Source: Pseudogymnoascus destructans
Lineage: Eukaryota; Ascomycota; Leotiomycetes; Thelebolales; Thelebolaceae
NCBI RefSeq assembly: GCF_001641265.1
Contig: NW_020167521.1
Location: 1,798,001-1,862,000 of the forward strand
Direction of reading: 5' to 3'
DNA: 64,000 bases
In this document: positions 52,933-64,000 of the stretch, one piece after another
Layout of the letters: every line of letters starts with the position of its first letter
Numbering within the stretch: the first letter of the stretch is position 1
Position numbers and translations under genes: made by a program
The notes under the pieces: model-generated
What the model was told of the DNA's origin: nothing
Seen by the model: the letters and a program-made list of their open reading frames with translations, nothing else
The model's database searches: none

Positions 52933-55261
52933 ATGGGTGATACATTGGCCTCTGTGCCCTCAAAAAGGCCATTGGACGATGTCGCAGTTGGAGAACAGGT
53001 ACCAGTCGACACCACTGGAGGCACGGCTGAGACCGTTCCAAGCAATGGCCTCGGCGGCGCACACAATGCCGAAGAAGCTTTGGAATCTTCTGCCAAGAGG
53101 CCGAAGCTTGGGGGGGACGATATGTCTACGCCCGTCAAATCGGATTCTAGAGACGGTGGCCGGGGGGTGGCTATGATCAAGGCAGAGTAAGTGGCAACCA
53201 CCCCAATCCCCGCCCTGCATGCGCCTACATTGCCAGACTGACTTGGCCTTTAGATATCTCATACATAGACCTGCAAAGGAAGCGACCCCATCAGAGCCAG
53301 CTGCTGCTCAGGACGACGAAGCCGAAGGCAAAAAATATGCCGTAGATGATAGGGATAATAGAGACGGCGGCGACAAGAAGAAAAAGAAGAAGGAGAGGGG
53401 TCAGAATACTTCCCGCAACTTTGGGTCGTCAAACGATTTCATCAAGCTGTGCAATAGCGTCGCCAATTCATCCGAGTTCTCGCCAAAGCCATGCTCATTT
53501 GGAGAGAGATGCAACCTTTCTCACGACCTCCGCAATTACCTGAAAGAAGGCAAACGGGAAGATCTTATTACATTTAGTGGAAAGTGCCCGGTGTGGGAGG
53601 TCAATGGCAGATGCTATGCCGGCTGGAAATGCCGGTTCGTCTCGAGCCATATGGAGAAGATTGAGAGGGAAGACGGCAGAAAAGAGCTTGTTCTCACAAT
53701 CGACCCAGCCAGAGCAACAGCTGCTGAGCTCGAAGACGAAGAAAATAGGGCTGGAGTGGCCAACATTGTGTCAACAGCAGATAAACTTGACCTGGCTAGG
53801 AGGAGATTCAAGACCGTAAGGTCAGATCAGTACAATGCATGGCTCGAGAAAGAGACAAAGGCTTCGGAGATCTTTCACAACCAAAAGAAAGGAGACACCG
53901 AGGACCACCGTGCCCAGTTTGTGGACCCGCCCTTCCGCGCATCTGAGAAGCGCCGACTCTACTACGGCCCCGAGACACCAGTTTTAGCTCCGTTAACAAC
54001 ACAAGGCAATCTGCCATTCAGACGCCTATGTGTTGAACTAGGGGCCGAAATCACGTATTCCGAGATGGCCATGTCCGAGTCGATCATCAAGGGTGGAAAG
54101 GGAGAGTGGGCTTTAATGAAGGCTCACGAGTCCGAGCTCACACCTCCGAAATACACACCTACATCAACTGTTCACAACTATGATAACGCCAAAGATCTGA
54201 AGTTTGGTGTCCAGATTTCCTCGAGTAAGCCGTGGATGGCTTTCAAGGCAACCGAGGCACTTGTGACCCTCGTGCCCAACCTCCGCAGCATTGATCTCAA
54301 CTGCGGCTGCCCTATTGAGCTTGTGTACCAGACCGGTGCTGGTTCAGGGCTCCTTGATGCTCCGTCAAAGCTCGAGAAGATGATTCGCGGCATGAATGCG
54401 GTCTCTTTGGACGTCCCCGTAACCGCTAAGATCCGCATGGGCACCCGCGACAACAAACCCACCGCTACTAAGACCATTGAGCGTCTTGCTTTCGGTGGTC
54501 TCGAGTCGCGTGATCGACTGGGTCCTCCTGGCTGCGCAGCAATTACGCTGCATGGACGCAGCAGGCAGCAGAGGTATACGAAGAGCGCTGATTGGAGCTA
54601 TATCGCCGAGTGTGCCGCTCAAATAAAGAGCTACCATAAGAAGAAGGACGAGTTAACCGATACCATTAATGAGCCAGATGCGAGAGACCTGCCGAACGGG
54701 GAGAAGCTGTACTTCATCGGCAACGGTGATTGCTACTCGCACGTCGACTACTTCGACCATGTCCAAAACGGCGGCGTGGATTCCGTCATGCTTGCGCGTG
54801 GAGCACTCATCAAGCCTTGGTTATTTGAGGAGATTCAAGCTGGACAGTATATCGATAAGTCATCAACTGAACGTCTTGCGTATATTGAGAAGTTCGCGAG
54901 ATATGGGCTCGACGCATGGGGCAGTGATGAGATGGGTGTCGGTCAGACTAGACGATTCTTGCTGGAGTGGCTCAGCTTTGCGCATAGATACGTGCCGGTT
55001 GGTATTCTAGAGCATCTGCCGCCCAGCCTGCAGGATAGGCCGCCGGCATATAGGTCGAGAGATGACATGGAGACTCTGTTGGCGAGTGCTAATTATAAGG
55101 ATTGGATCAAGATCAGGTATGTTGTGCTGAAGCTTGAACTACAGAGAATTGGAAGCTAACTATGCAATAGTGAGATGTTTTTGGGCCCAGCGCATAAAGA
55201 TTTCCTGTTCCAACCGAAGCACAAGTCAAACAGCTATGATGGTATCGAAGCTGAGGGTTAA
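52933..55261 (+). CDS. dus3: tRNA-dihydrouridine(47) synthase, Dus3
   Basis: FMN/NADPH enzyme that reduces U47 of the tRNA variable loop. Exons 52933-53186, 53254-55116, 55171-55261 (introns 67 and 54 nt); 735 aa. After a disordered N-terminus and a Lys run (KKKKKKE) come two CCCH-type zinc-finger segments (CSFGERCNLSH; C..WEVNGRCYAGWKCRFVSSH), which distinguish Dus3 from Dus1, 2 and 4. The Dus barrel follows: LAPLTTQGNLPFRRL (usual PMA changed to PLT), GVQISSSKPW, DLNCGCPIELVYQTGAGSGL with the catalytic-type Cys, KIRMG, ITLHGRSRQQRYTKSADW and FIGNGDCYS..DY. The last exon, EMFLGPAHKDFLFQPKHKSN, is conserved. Confidence 0.93.
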
Positions 55262-55432
55262 TGGATGCGTGTAGACAAAGACTAGCGGAAGGACCAGCAA
55301 TGCATATATTGTAGAGTATAGAGCGATACAATCGCATCATAAGCATATCATTACTACGGTACCATATATTCCTTGACGAGCTTAAGCAAAGTTCCCAAGA
55401 ATCATGTCGACGTATGAAACCAACAGCAATAT

Positions 55433-57130
55433 TCACTTCAATACCACCTCCCTCTTCCACCACTCAGGAAAATCCAACACAACCTTGTTCCTCCTCGCCT
55501 CCTCCGCCGCAAACACCATCGCATGACTCGTAATAACCTCCTCAATCGAACACCCCAACTCCTCCCTCTGCGCCGTCACCAAATCATCCCCCCTCTTCAC
55601 CCTATCAATCGCCAACACAAACTGCCTCGCCAGCCCCGCATCCCCCCCTCCATGCCCACCACCCGCCAAATGCGGATAGAACTTCTTACTCTCAAACGCG
55701 GCCTCCTTCCTTGCATCGAGCGGGCGCGTCGGCTTCGTGAAATACGTGACGGTGATGCAATCGCTGTCTGCGTAGATCTCGCCCGTCGTGCCGTAGATGT
55801 GCGTGTACCGCTCGCAGATCTTGGCGGTGAATGCTACCATGTGGAATTGTGCGATTTTGGGGCCGCGGCCGTCGCTGGGGCTGGCGGCGTCGTCGTTGTC
55901 CCATGTCATGGTGACAACTTGGTCGTCGCAGACGTCGTTGTCGGATTCCCAGACGCAGCGGCCGAACCAGTTTTTCTTGCTGATCTCGTCTGCTGGGGTG
56001 TCGGTGTCGTAGTCGGCGGATAGCTCTTTTAGTATTGCTGCTTCGCCGGCTGCGTGGCCGCCAGTGGTGAGGTAGTCTTCGATGTCAGGGACTACGATTT
56101 TTACAGGCCATCCCGTGTTTCCGCTTCCGAGGCCACGCAGGTCATTGCCGGCGTAAACCTTTTTGGCAGAGAACATGCAGTCGGGCTCGTGTGGGCAGGA
56201 GAGACAGTTTGTAGCTGAACCTGCTGCGGCTGGTTTGCGGTGCTTGTTGAAGAACTGGCGAGCCCCTGACGAGGTTATGCTGCTTGGGAGGTGCCGTGGG
56301 AGGGACGAGTTAGGTGGTTGAGAAGAGAGGAGCCAGAGGAGAACGTCTATATCGTGGCAAGACTTGGTGAGGAGTGAAGGGGCTGATGTAGACTCTTTGC
56401 GCCAGTTGCCCCTGAATTTGATGTTAATTTCCCATCCGTGTGAGTACATACTCTATAGATCGTGGCTTTACCTGACATAACTATGAGCGAAGTGCCACCA
56501 ACCGACTGGTTCTGTATGGTTGACGGAGAGAATGTCTCCAATGATTTTGTCCTCTAGGAGTAGCTTTCTCAGAAGCATGTTATGGGGGCTGTACCGAAGG
56601 ACATGGCCGATAGAGAAGAGCCTCTGGGGGGGCGATGAATCAAAAGGTAATAATGATTTGTATATATCGATACAGTCATTCAAAGTCGTCGCCAGTGGCT
56701 TCTCGCACATGATATGGATGTTCAGCTTCTCCAGTCCGAGAATAACAGACTTATGGAGTTCGTCCTGGACGCAAATAAAGGCTCCATCCACACCTTCTGG
56801 GACCTCCTCCCCCGCGGCTTTCTTTAACCTTCTGGCCTCTTCCCATGCCACGAAGTCCTGCCAGTCCTCGAATTCCTGACCATCGACAGGCTGTCCATCA
56901 TCTCCCCATATGTAGGCTCGGCCAAGAGCTTGCCTCTTATATGCAATGGGTTCAACTACAGCAGCACATATGCCATTCGTAGCTTCACCTAATGCTTGTG
57001 CATATGCGTTTCCCCTCGATCCTGCACCAATGATTATCAACCGCGGGGGAGATTCTGACATCCGAGGCTTCTCTGGAGCAGGAAGCCGAACGATGTTTTC
57101 TTCATTCTCAACCTCCGAGTGAGGTGCCAT
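55433..57130 (-). CDS. Gfo/Idh/MocA-family NAD(P)-dependent oxidoreductase
   Basis: Exons 57130-56472 and 56411-55433 (intron 60 nt); 545 aa. The Rossmann motif LIIIGAGSRGNAYAQAL (GxGxxG) lies at about residues 30-46, the EKP motif (MCEKPLATT) follows after a DGAFICVQDELH strand, and the C-terminal substrate domain contains CHDIDVLLWLL and a Cys cluster (CLSCPHEPDCMFSAKK), which suggests a bound metal or structural cysteines and is characteristic of one fungal/bacterial subfamily. The substrate cannot be named; relatives act on sugars, inositols or dihydrodiols. An acidic insertion (GGGHGGGDAGL) follows the sheet domain. The ATG at 57130 is the first Met before the Rossmann fold. Confidence 0.85.
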
Positions 57131-57570
57131 TGTGAATATGGTTTTAGAACAAGAAATGCTGGTAAATGTGAGAAACGAAATGACAACAAGTCGCTGCAAT
57201 CCAGTCGGGGTATTTCTTATATATAACGCTGTAGCCTAGTCTCAGGCAATCACATATCGGTCAAGTCAATGAGGCGTAAATCGATATGGAACGTTGTATT
57301 CCAATATTAGTTTACAACACATTCGGCTAGTTACATAAACATCTTAACAGAGTAGCATCGGCACTAGATCCCTAGCTCCCTTGACCTGAGGTTGAGATCG
57401 CTTCGACGACCCCGCAAGTTGCTGCACCTTGACCCAAAACGGGTTGATTAAACCAATCTACACGTGATTTGAGATATTATATTTCGCACAAAGCCAAACA
57501 AGACAGTCGATTTCAACTTAAGACGCCAACCTTATTATACACGTCAATCTTGAGTTTGCCAATATCAGCC

Positions 57571-58215
57571 ATGGCGAATCCTGCTGTCAGCCAGCCATTG
57601 GTGTGGATCGATTGTGAGGTATGAGCAGCAGAGGAGCTCCTCCGTGACAATCAACTGATGATTACACAGATGACAGGTCTTGACCCCGACAATGATGTTA
57701 TTATAGAAGTATTTTGTATCATTACGAACGGAGATCTCGAGATTGTCGATGAAGAAGGCTGGGGCTGTACAGTTCACCAAAGTAAAGAGCGGATGGACCA
57801 GATGGATGAATGGTGTACCAAAACACATGGAGAGACAGGTCTCACGTCAGCGGTGATAGCTTCAACGACGACAGCAGAAGTCGCTGCGGCTGAGCTCCTA
57901 GCATATGTCAAGAAGTATGTCCCAGAGCCTAGAATCGCCTTGCTGGCAGGGAACAGTGTGCACGCAGACAAGGCGTTTCTCAGGCGCGCGCCCTGGGCCA
58001 AGGTGCATGATCACCTCAGCTACAGGATTCTTGACGTGAGCACTATGAAAGAGGCTGTGAAGCGATGGAGCAGTCAGGAAATCCTCAAGGGAGTTCCTGG
58101 GAAGAAGACCCTTCATCAGGCAAAAGAAGACATCCTGGAGAGCATCGAGGAGGCTAGATATTATAGGGCGGCTATTTTTCAAAAGCCGACTGCGACACAA
58201 GAAATAAAGAAATAA
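57571..58215 (+). CDS. rex2: Oligoribonuclease (DEDDh 3'-5' exonuclease)
   Basis: Exons 57571-57618 and 57670-58215 (intron 51 nt, phase 0); 197 aa. It degrades 2-5 nt RNA fragments; in fungi the enzyme is mitochondrial or cytosolic. The ExoI motif is split by the intron: WIDCE at residues 12-16 and MTGLD just after, with D14 and E16 as the first metal ligands. ExoII is AGNSVHADKAFL and ExoIII YRILDVSTMKE. Homologues read H.ALDDI in the last motif, here HQAKEDILESIEEARYY; the usual D (as in HxAxDD) is replaced by KED, which still offers one Asp. No clear mitochondrial presequence. Confidence 0.9.
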
Positions 58216-58501
58216 AGCACTCATGAAATAAAGAAATCGGGCCAACAGAGAGCTGAATATAGATTCCCACGTCAAAGTCAGCTTATTCATTTTCGTTGGT
58301 CTTTCTTTTAGATCTTATCCTGCCAATCGACGCACGTGCCATATGATAGCTCCACCCCTCGACCCCTCACAGAGCTCCAGTGATGTCGTCAACTGGCTGG
58401 TGGGGTTATTTACCTTGTTGGCGCCCACGTTCCAACAGATCCTCAACACAACCAATTTCTCTTCTGTTCTTCAAAACGTCGACACAGATACACCCGCCAC
58501 C

Positions 58502-60266
58502 ATGAGCATTAACACGGTAGAGCTGAAGCCGTTTACCGACCAGAAGCCTGGAACCAGTGGCTTGAGGAAGAAGGTTGTTACATTCCAGCAGCCGCATTAC
58601 AGCGAGTCGTTCGTTACCAGTATTCTCCTTGCCATCCCCGAGGGAGCTAAGGATTCTTACCTGGTCATTGGAGGCGATGGCAGATACTGGAACCCGGAAG
58701 TCGTCCAGATAATCGCGAAGATTGGAGCTGCGTATGGTGTTAAGAAACTGCTGGTCGGTCAGAATGGCATCTTGAGTACCCCAGCTGCCAGTCATGTCAT
58801 TCGCAAGCGTAAAGCGACTGGTGGAATTCTGTTGACTGCTAGTCACAATGCTGGAGGTTGGTAACCTACGTTCCCCAAAATGTTCGTTACTAACAGAAAT
58901 CCAAGGCCCAAAGAACGATTTTGGCATCAAGTATAACTTGTCCAATGGTGGCCCGGCTCCAGAGAGCGTCACAAACAAGATCTTCGAGGTCTCAAAAACT
59001 CTCACCTCGTACAAAATCGCCGACATTCCAGAAATTGACATTGCCACTATTGGCACTAAGACATACGGCTCCCTCGAGGTCGAGATCATCGACCCTGTCG
59101 CCGACTACATGGAGATGTTGAAGGATATCTTCGACTTTGACCTGATCAAGAAGTTCTTCTCTAAGAACAAAGAGTTCAAGGTCCTCTTCGACGCCCTTTC
59201 CGGCGTCACAGGTCCATACGGAAAGGCCATCTTCGAGGAAGAGCTTGGCCTCAAGAGCAGCACCCAGAACTGCATTCCTTCGCCAGATTTCAATGGCGGA
59301 CACCCAGATCCCAACTTGACATATGCTCACTCGCTTGTTGAGAAGGTGGATAAGGATGGAATCCACTTTGGTGCTGCAAGTGATGGTGACGGAGACCGCA
59401 ACATGATCTATGGCGCCAATGCGTTTGTGTCGCCTGGTGACAGCTTGGCCATTATTTCTCACCATGCCAAACTTATCCCATATTTCAAGAAGCAGGGTGT
59501 TTACGGCCTGGCCCGCAGCATGCCTACCTCTGGAGCCGTGGATCTCGTTGCCAAGGCTCAGGGCCTGAACAGCTACGAAGTGCCCACGGGATGGAAGTTC
59601 TTCTGTGCTCTGTTTGACGCGGACAAGCTGTCCATTTGCGGAGAGGAGAGTTTCGGAACCGGTAGCAACCATATCCGCGAGAAGGATGGCCTCTGGGCTG
59701 TTGTGGCATGGCTGAACATCATCGCTGGCGTTGGTGAGGCGAACCCAGATGTCACCCCAAGCATTTCCCAGATTCAACATGACTTCTGGAACATTTATGG
59801 TCGTACATTCTTCACAAGATACGACTATGAAAATGTGGATAGCAATGGCGCAGATAATGTTGTAAAGGATTTGGCGGCAAAGGTCGCGGACAAGTCTTTC
59901 ATCGGATCAAAGATTGAAGGTAACGAAATCATAACCCTTTTGTTCACTGACACCCACTAAATCCTGTGCTTAGACCGAACCGTCAAAAATGCTGGCGATT
60001 TCGAGTACACGGATCTCGATGGCAGCGTCAGCAAGAACCAAGGTCTTTTCGTCCAGTTCGACGATGGAAGCCGCATTGTCGTCCGCCTTTCAGGCACTGG
60101 CAGCGGTGGTGCCACAATCCGCCTCTACGTTGAGAAGCACACCAGCGACACCAAGGCCTACGGCCAGGATGCACAGGACTTCCTCAAGCCTGACGTCAAG
60201 CTTGCAACTGAGTTACTGAAGTTCACCGAGTACATTGGACGTGATACGCCTGATGTCAAGACCTAA
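58502..60266 (+). CDS. pgm2: Phosphoglucomutase
   Basis: Interconverts glucose-1-phosphate and glucose-6-phosphate, linking glycolysis, glycogen, trehalose and UDP-glucose. Exons 58502-58856, 58906-59919, 59974-60266; 553 aa. The phosphoserine loop is TASHNAGGPKNDFG with S114 (split by intron 1); the usual TASHNPGG has Pro where this protein has Ala. Metal loop DGDGDR in FGAASDGDGDRNMIYG; sugar-binding loop CGEESFGTGSNH; phosphate-binding RLSGTGSGGATIRLY. Intron 1 uses an unusual GTTGGT donor with a perfect TACTAAC branch point. The ATG at 58502 follows a CCACC context; an upstream in-frame Met is unlikely to be used. Confidence 0.95.
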
Positions 60267-61070
60267 ACTATGCCCAATGGCCAAGGCACGAAGGATTTTA
60301 TGGGGATCTGAAACCGCGGGGCAACAATTCATGCGAAGCAGTGGATCGTCGAGTCCCACTCCGGATAGCGATAGCAGAGCGAGCGTTGAAGGTGGCTCCT
60401 AAAATATATATCTCGCTGGTTCAAACTTAATGTCCTTTGGAAATGATTAGTTTCACGCTGGTCTATGTTTTCCGTTCGTCAATAGGCCCCAGCGCCCATA
60501 AACCCCAATTCAGCCAGCCAGCAAACTCACATAAACCCCTTTAGTCCATGATGTTACTCCAGCTAATGGCCGAAACTTGGGGGCCAAGACAGCTTTTTTG
60601 TTTCAATACGTACAACTCATAAACAATAAGTGGAATGCTTGTGGAGATCACCATATGGCGCATTATGATGTTTACCCGCGAAATGCTTACATTTGGAGGG
60701 GAGTTGGGCCTGGTTAGAGTTTCTCCTTCAGGTCAACGTGGACCACTATCGGCTAAGAACACCACAACCAATAAAAGTGTTAGCGTGGCTTGTGATTGCG
60801 CGTAGTGATCGAGTGCCATCATGGCTTGGTAGCTTCAACGGCCATTTGAACAACACGAGCAATCGCAACATCGACATGTCGCATGTCGGCTTGATATAAT
60901 ACCCAGTTTGAAAATCGATTTTTGCAGCGTCTCTTATAGTTTCTCCGGAGCTTTTTTGGCATGTCGATCGTGCGGCGCGAAGCTCCCAGACTCGAGCTAC
61001 CCTCCGCAATCCAAGCTCTGTCGTAGGACAGGCACACTGAGTTGGCAAACTTGAGGCGAATGTCGAGTGA
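60267..61070. other. Intergenic region, no feature seen
   Basis: 3' flank of phosphoglucomutase and promoter of the next gene. No ORF with recognisable content. Confidence 0.4.
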
Positions 61071-64000
61071 ATGCAACCTTTAAACCCTTTTCTCAGCGCC
61101 TTCTTCAGGGGTACATTTCCAGCTCAATGTACACCTGCTCATCATCACGTTAGTTATTTGTTTTATTGGCGTCGAGATGCGATGACGCTCCGGATAAGTG
61201 GCGGATAGCTGACTGTGCCCCAGATCCTCCTCGTCCCGACCACTGAAGTCCTCCTCACCTCCCGCGATCGCGAATCCGGCGCCCTCTTCTCAGATCTTGC
61301 TCAGACAGAGGACTTTCTAGGAAGCCATGTGCTGCGGATACCGAATGGCAATGGCGCGACGCCGGGAGGGAAGGAGAGCATGCGCGAGCATAGGGGGAAG
61401 GCGAAACAATACACAACCATTAATGGCAGGACGGTGATAATTAAGGACGCATTTGTGTATGCGAATAAAGGTGCGTCACAGAGACCGTATCTAGCAAAGC
61501 ATACGGTGGTCGCTGACGGTTTACGAACAGGCTTCAAGACACTCAACCAGGCACAACTTCTTTACGACTCCCTGTGGTACCCCGATTCGCTAGAGCCAAG
61601 ATCATGGCTTGTATACTATATATCCAAGCCGCTGATAGGCACTGTTGAGTATTTGAAAGACGAAAACGCCATATCGAAGCCCGATTCGAATGGCATCCCG
61701 AGAACAGTCCCTTCTACCATGGACCCTCAGTCCGGGCCAGTGAATGCAACAGTTCCTCGCAAAAGGGACATCAAGTCTTTCAATGATCTGCTAGGCAACT
61801 TTCCCATGATAGCGCGGCAGATGCAACCTGGATTGGAGCGGTTATTTAAGGAGTTCAACCATGTATTCGATAAACCTCTTCCGCCGCCTCCATCTGCGAA
61901 CCACATACCGGACCCAGACCCAGACGGACCAATTTCAACCGCCGTGAAGAATGTGCGGTCAGGCAGCGTAGCCCTTGGTTCACAACAAGAAAATGGCCAT
62001 CTTGAGCGAGTCTTAACTGGGTCATCGTTTTTCGACGATGAAGAACAGATAATGAGAGGAGCGCTGGAAACTGCGGTGACGGCAGCCATTGACATCTTCC
62101 AAATGGTTGATAAGCAGCAATTATCACTTCTCGGCGCCACAACTGATCTAACCGGGCCCATTGTCGAGAGGCTTATCGAGCGGTATGTTGCAGAGCAACT
62201 ACATGGCGAGATCTTATACCCGAGGATCTGCGCTCTTAAACGCCCGGAAGACCTGGAACTTGAGTCGAAGATTAAGCAGATGGAGTTTATCGATATATCA
62301 CAGGTCGGCATACCGATTCAAGGGGGAAACGTAGGAAAGCACGAACTTACATTGCGGCTTGGGCGAGCGGTCGAGGAATTTCGGAAGCTCAGAGTTGCCG
62401 GAAGCCCCCAACAGATGATGGATATCCTGCTCCTGACTTTAAGAACGGTCACCCAATTTTCGGATGTGCCCAACGGTGCATCGTTTGACAATCCCAATTC
62501 AGAGAAAGTCAGCCCTATCCTGACTATAAATGCCGATACTCTAGTGTCGTTGCTCCTCGTCGTGGTTATTAGATCGCAAGTCAGAAATCTTCAGGCAAGA
62601 TTATTGTATATGCGCCATTTCATCTACATAGACGACGTCGAAAACGGGGAGATGGGTTACGCGCTGAGTACGCTTGAGGCAGTACTATTATACCTACAGC
62701 GAGACTCAGGAAGTCTGCGGAAGGCGAGTCGACGGAACAAAAAGTTATGGCAGTCGGCCTCAAATGGAGACTTACATGAACTCCAGAAGATAATGGAACC
62801 GGAACGCTGCGAGTACGAGGCCGATCAACAAGACACACTGGAGCCGTGGAACTTCACAAACGGGATTAGAATTGGCGTTCCCCAGTCTCCCACTTTCCAA
62901 TCTAGGAGGTTGTCTCAAGTTTCGCCTTTGGCCCATGTCTTTCCTTTCCAAATCCAGGAGAATAACGAGAACACGCCGCCAAATAATGAAGAACTACCCC
63001 CGGCCCCCCCGCCTAGACGGCCGAAGACTGTAACGATGGACATGCGGAGTATGTCATCCAGTTCAGAGATTTCGTTCCGATCCAGAGCCACAACAATCGA
63101 TTCTATGGGCAGTGGAATTGAAGGCGATACTTCAATCGAAAGATTATCTCAGACGGAAGATCTTCAGGGAGAGTCGGTGCTTATGATGGCTGTCAATAAC
63201 AGACGCCCTGAATCATTACGATATCTACTCTCGCTCGAAGAGTATTACTCTGTTCTAGCCGTCCTGGCAGACGCAAATAACGAAGGCACCACATTGTTTA
63301 GCGCTGCCGTGCAACTCGGCAATAAAGAGATCGTAGACATTCTTTTGGAGACTATGAATCGTGTCGATGAGCCTACTAGAATATCGTACTTGGCAAGACA
63401 AGACATTCGTGGGAGAAGCGCAGGCCATTACCTCTTCAACACTCATTGGCTTATACCGCACCTTGGACGGTTAATACCGTGGAGGCAAAAGGATAAGAAC
63501 GCGCAAACTCCATTATTCGCGCTATGCCGCTCATACGACCATAATGAATACAGCGAAATGGTAGAGTCAGGACTCATCGCAGCTACCGCCGCACAAGGAG
63601 ACGGCCTACTACTTCATGTGGATGATCACGTTGATTCAAAAGGCAATACCTTGCTTCACATCGTCAATGTCCCCCATATCGCTTTACGTATACTGTTAAG
63701 GAGCGACGCAAATGTCAACGCAACCAACGAGAAGAAGTTCACGCCTCTTATGGTAGCCAGCAAATATGGTCGACTGGAAATGGTCCAGGTTCTCTTCGGA
63801 GACCCCAGGGTGGACATCTATGCTCGAGAACTGAGGGGCCTTACCGCAGTAGAGCTCGCGAAGGACGACGAGGTTAGAAATCGCATAGATGATTTGGTAC
63901 TCTTTTCCGGCCAGCCTGGAGAAGACGGTCGAATTACAACCGTAGTGCGTTCATTCTTCGTTGAAGACGCCACGATTCGTCTCGTTCTCAAATCTGGCGC
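61071..64000 (+). CDS. VPS9-domain and ankyrin-repeat protein (Vrl1/VARP-like), cut by window end
   Basis: Exons 61071-61148, 61224-61470, and 61531 to beyond 64000; at least 931 residues with no stop. The start MQPLNPFLSAFFRGTFPAQC and ILLVPTTEVLLTSRDRESGA are typical of filamentous-fungal VPS9-ankyrin proteins. The VPS9 domain, a Rab5-family GDP/GTP exchange module, covers the region around residues 360-520, ending in MGYALSTLEAVLLYLQR. A Pro-rich linker (PPAPPPRRP) follows, then ankyrin repeats (NEGTTLFSAAVQLGNKEIVD, KGNTLLHIVN, EKKFTPLMVASKYGRLEMVQ). Related proteins end with a PX domain, which would lie outside the window. The expected role is endosomal Rab activation and retromer-like sorting, inferred from the family. 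Confidence 0.85.

Noticed and set aside
58992..59780. Minus-strand ORF of 262 codons in phosphoglucomutase
   Set aside because: Antisense shadow of a highly conserved enzyme with strong codon bias.

Overview
The window is nuclear DNA of a filamentous ascomycete (Pezizomycotina). Genes carry short introns (about 45-126 nt) with GT..AG ends and CTRAY branch sites. The best-conserved proteins (Sfp1-type C2H2 factor, Rcf2-type HIG1 protein, Dus3, Bap31-like protein, phosphoglucomutase) have filamentous-fungal forms. I cannot fix the order; Eurotiomycetes is a guess.

Layout. (1) 0.1-17.2 kb is accessory. It holds a 430-bp inverted repeat, a gene of unknown function broken by a solo LTR with a clean 5-bp target duplication, a ferric reductase (FRE), an F-box protein, and an ankyrin/CorA-like gene enclosed by about 180-bp terminal inverted repeats with flanking TA. 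Next comes an intact 717-residue DUF3435/FluG-type tyrosine recombinase on the minus strand, then a perfect 59-bp palindrome, a truncated MFS transporter fragment and a gene with a duplicated 43-residue motif. (2) 17.8-21.8 kb holds two divergently transcribed conserved genes (Bap31-like, and Kelch-BTB). (3) 22.7-28.8 kb is a decayed Copia element with nested LTR insertions. (4) 28.8-33.3 kb is a minisatellite-bearing intergenic stretch and an Sfp1-like zinc-finger regulator. (5) 33.3-49.1 kb is AT-rich nested retrotransposon DNA: minisatellites, head-to-head LTRs, a nearly complete but decayed Ty3/Gypsy chromovirus that carries an antisense intron-containing ORF, and older fragments. (6) 49.2-64.0 kb is gene-dense core genome: Rcf2, Kelch protein, Dus3, Gfo/Idh/MocA oxidoreductase, oligoribonuclease, phosphoglucomutase, and a VPS9-ankyrin (Vrl1/VARP-like) gene that runs off the end.

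The most interesting hypothesis is that the left accessory block is one end of a Starship-type giant transposon. A DUF3435 recombinase with an apparent R-Y-R-Y catalytic set is transcribed leftward from a palindrome-marked edge toward a block with an FRE gene, which is a recurrent Starship cargo family. Nested in that block is a separate candidate: a TIR-bounded unit of 3.46 kb whose only visible gene is an ankyrin/CorA-like protein and which has no recognisable transposase. All exon coordinates were derived by hand from splice signals and frame continuity, without alignments or transcripts.
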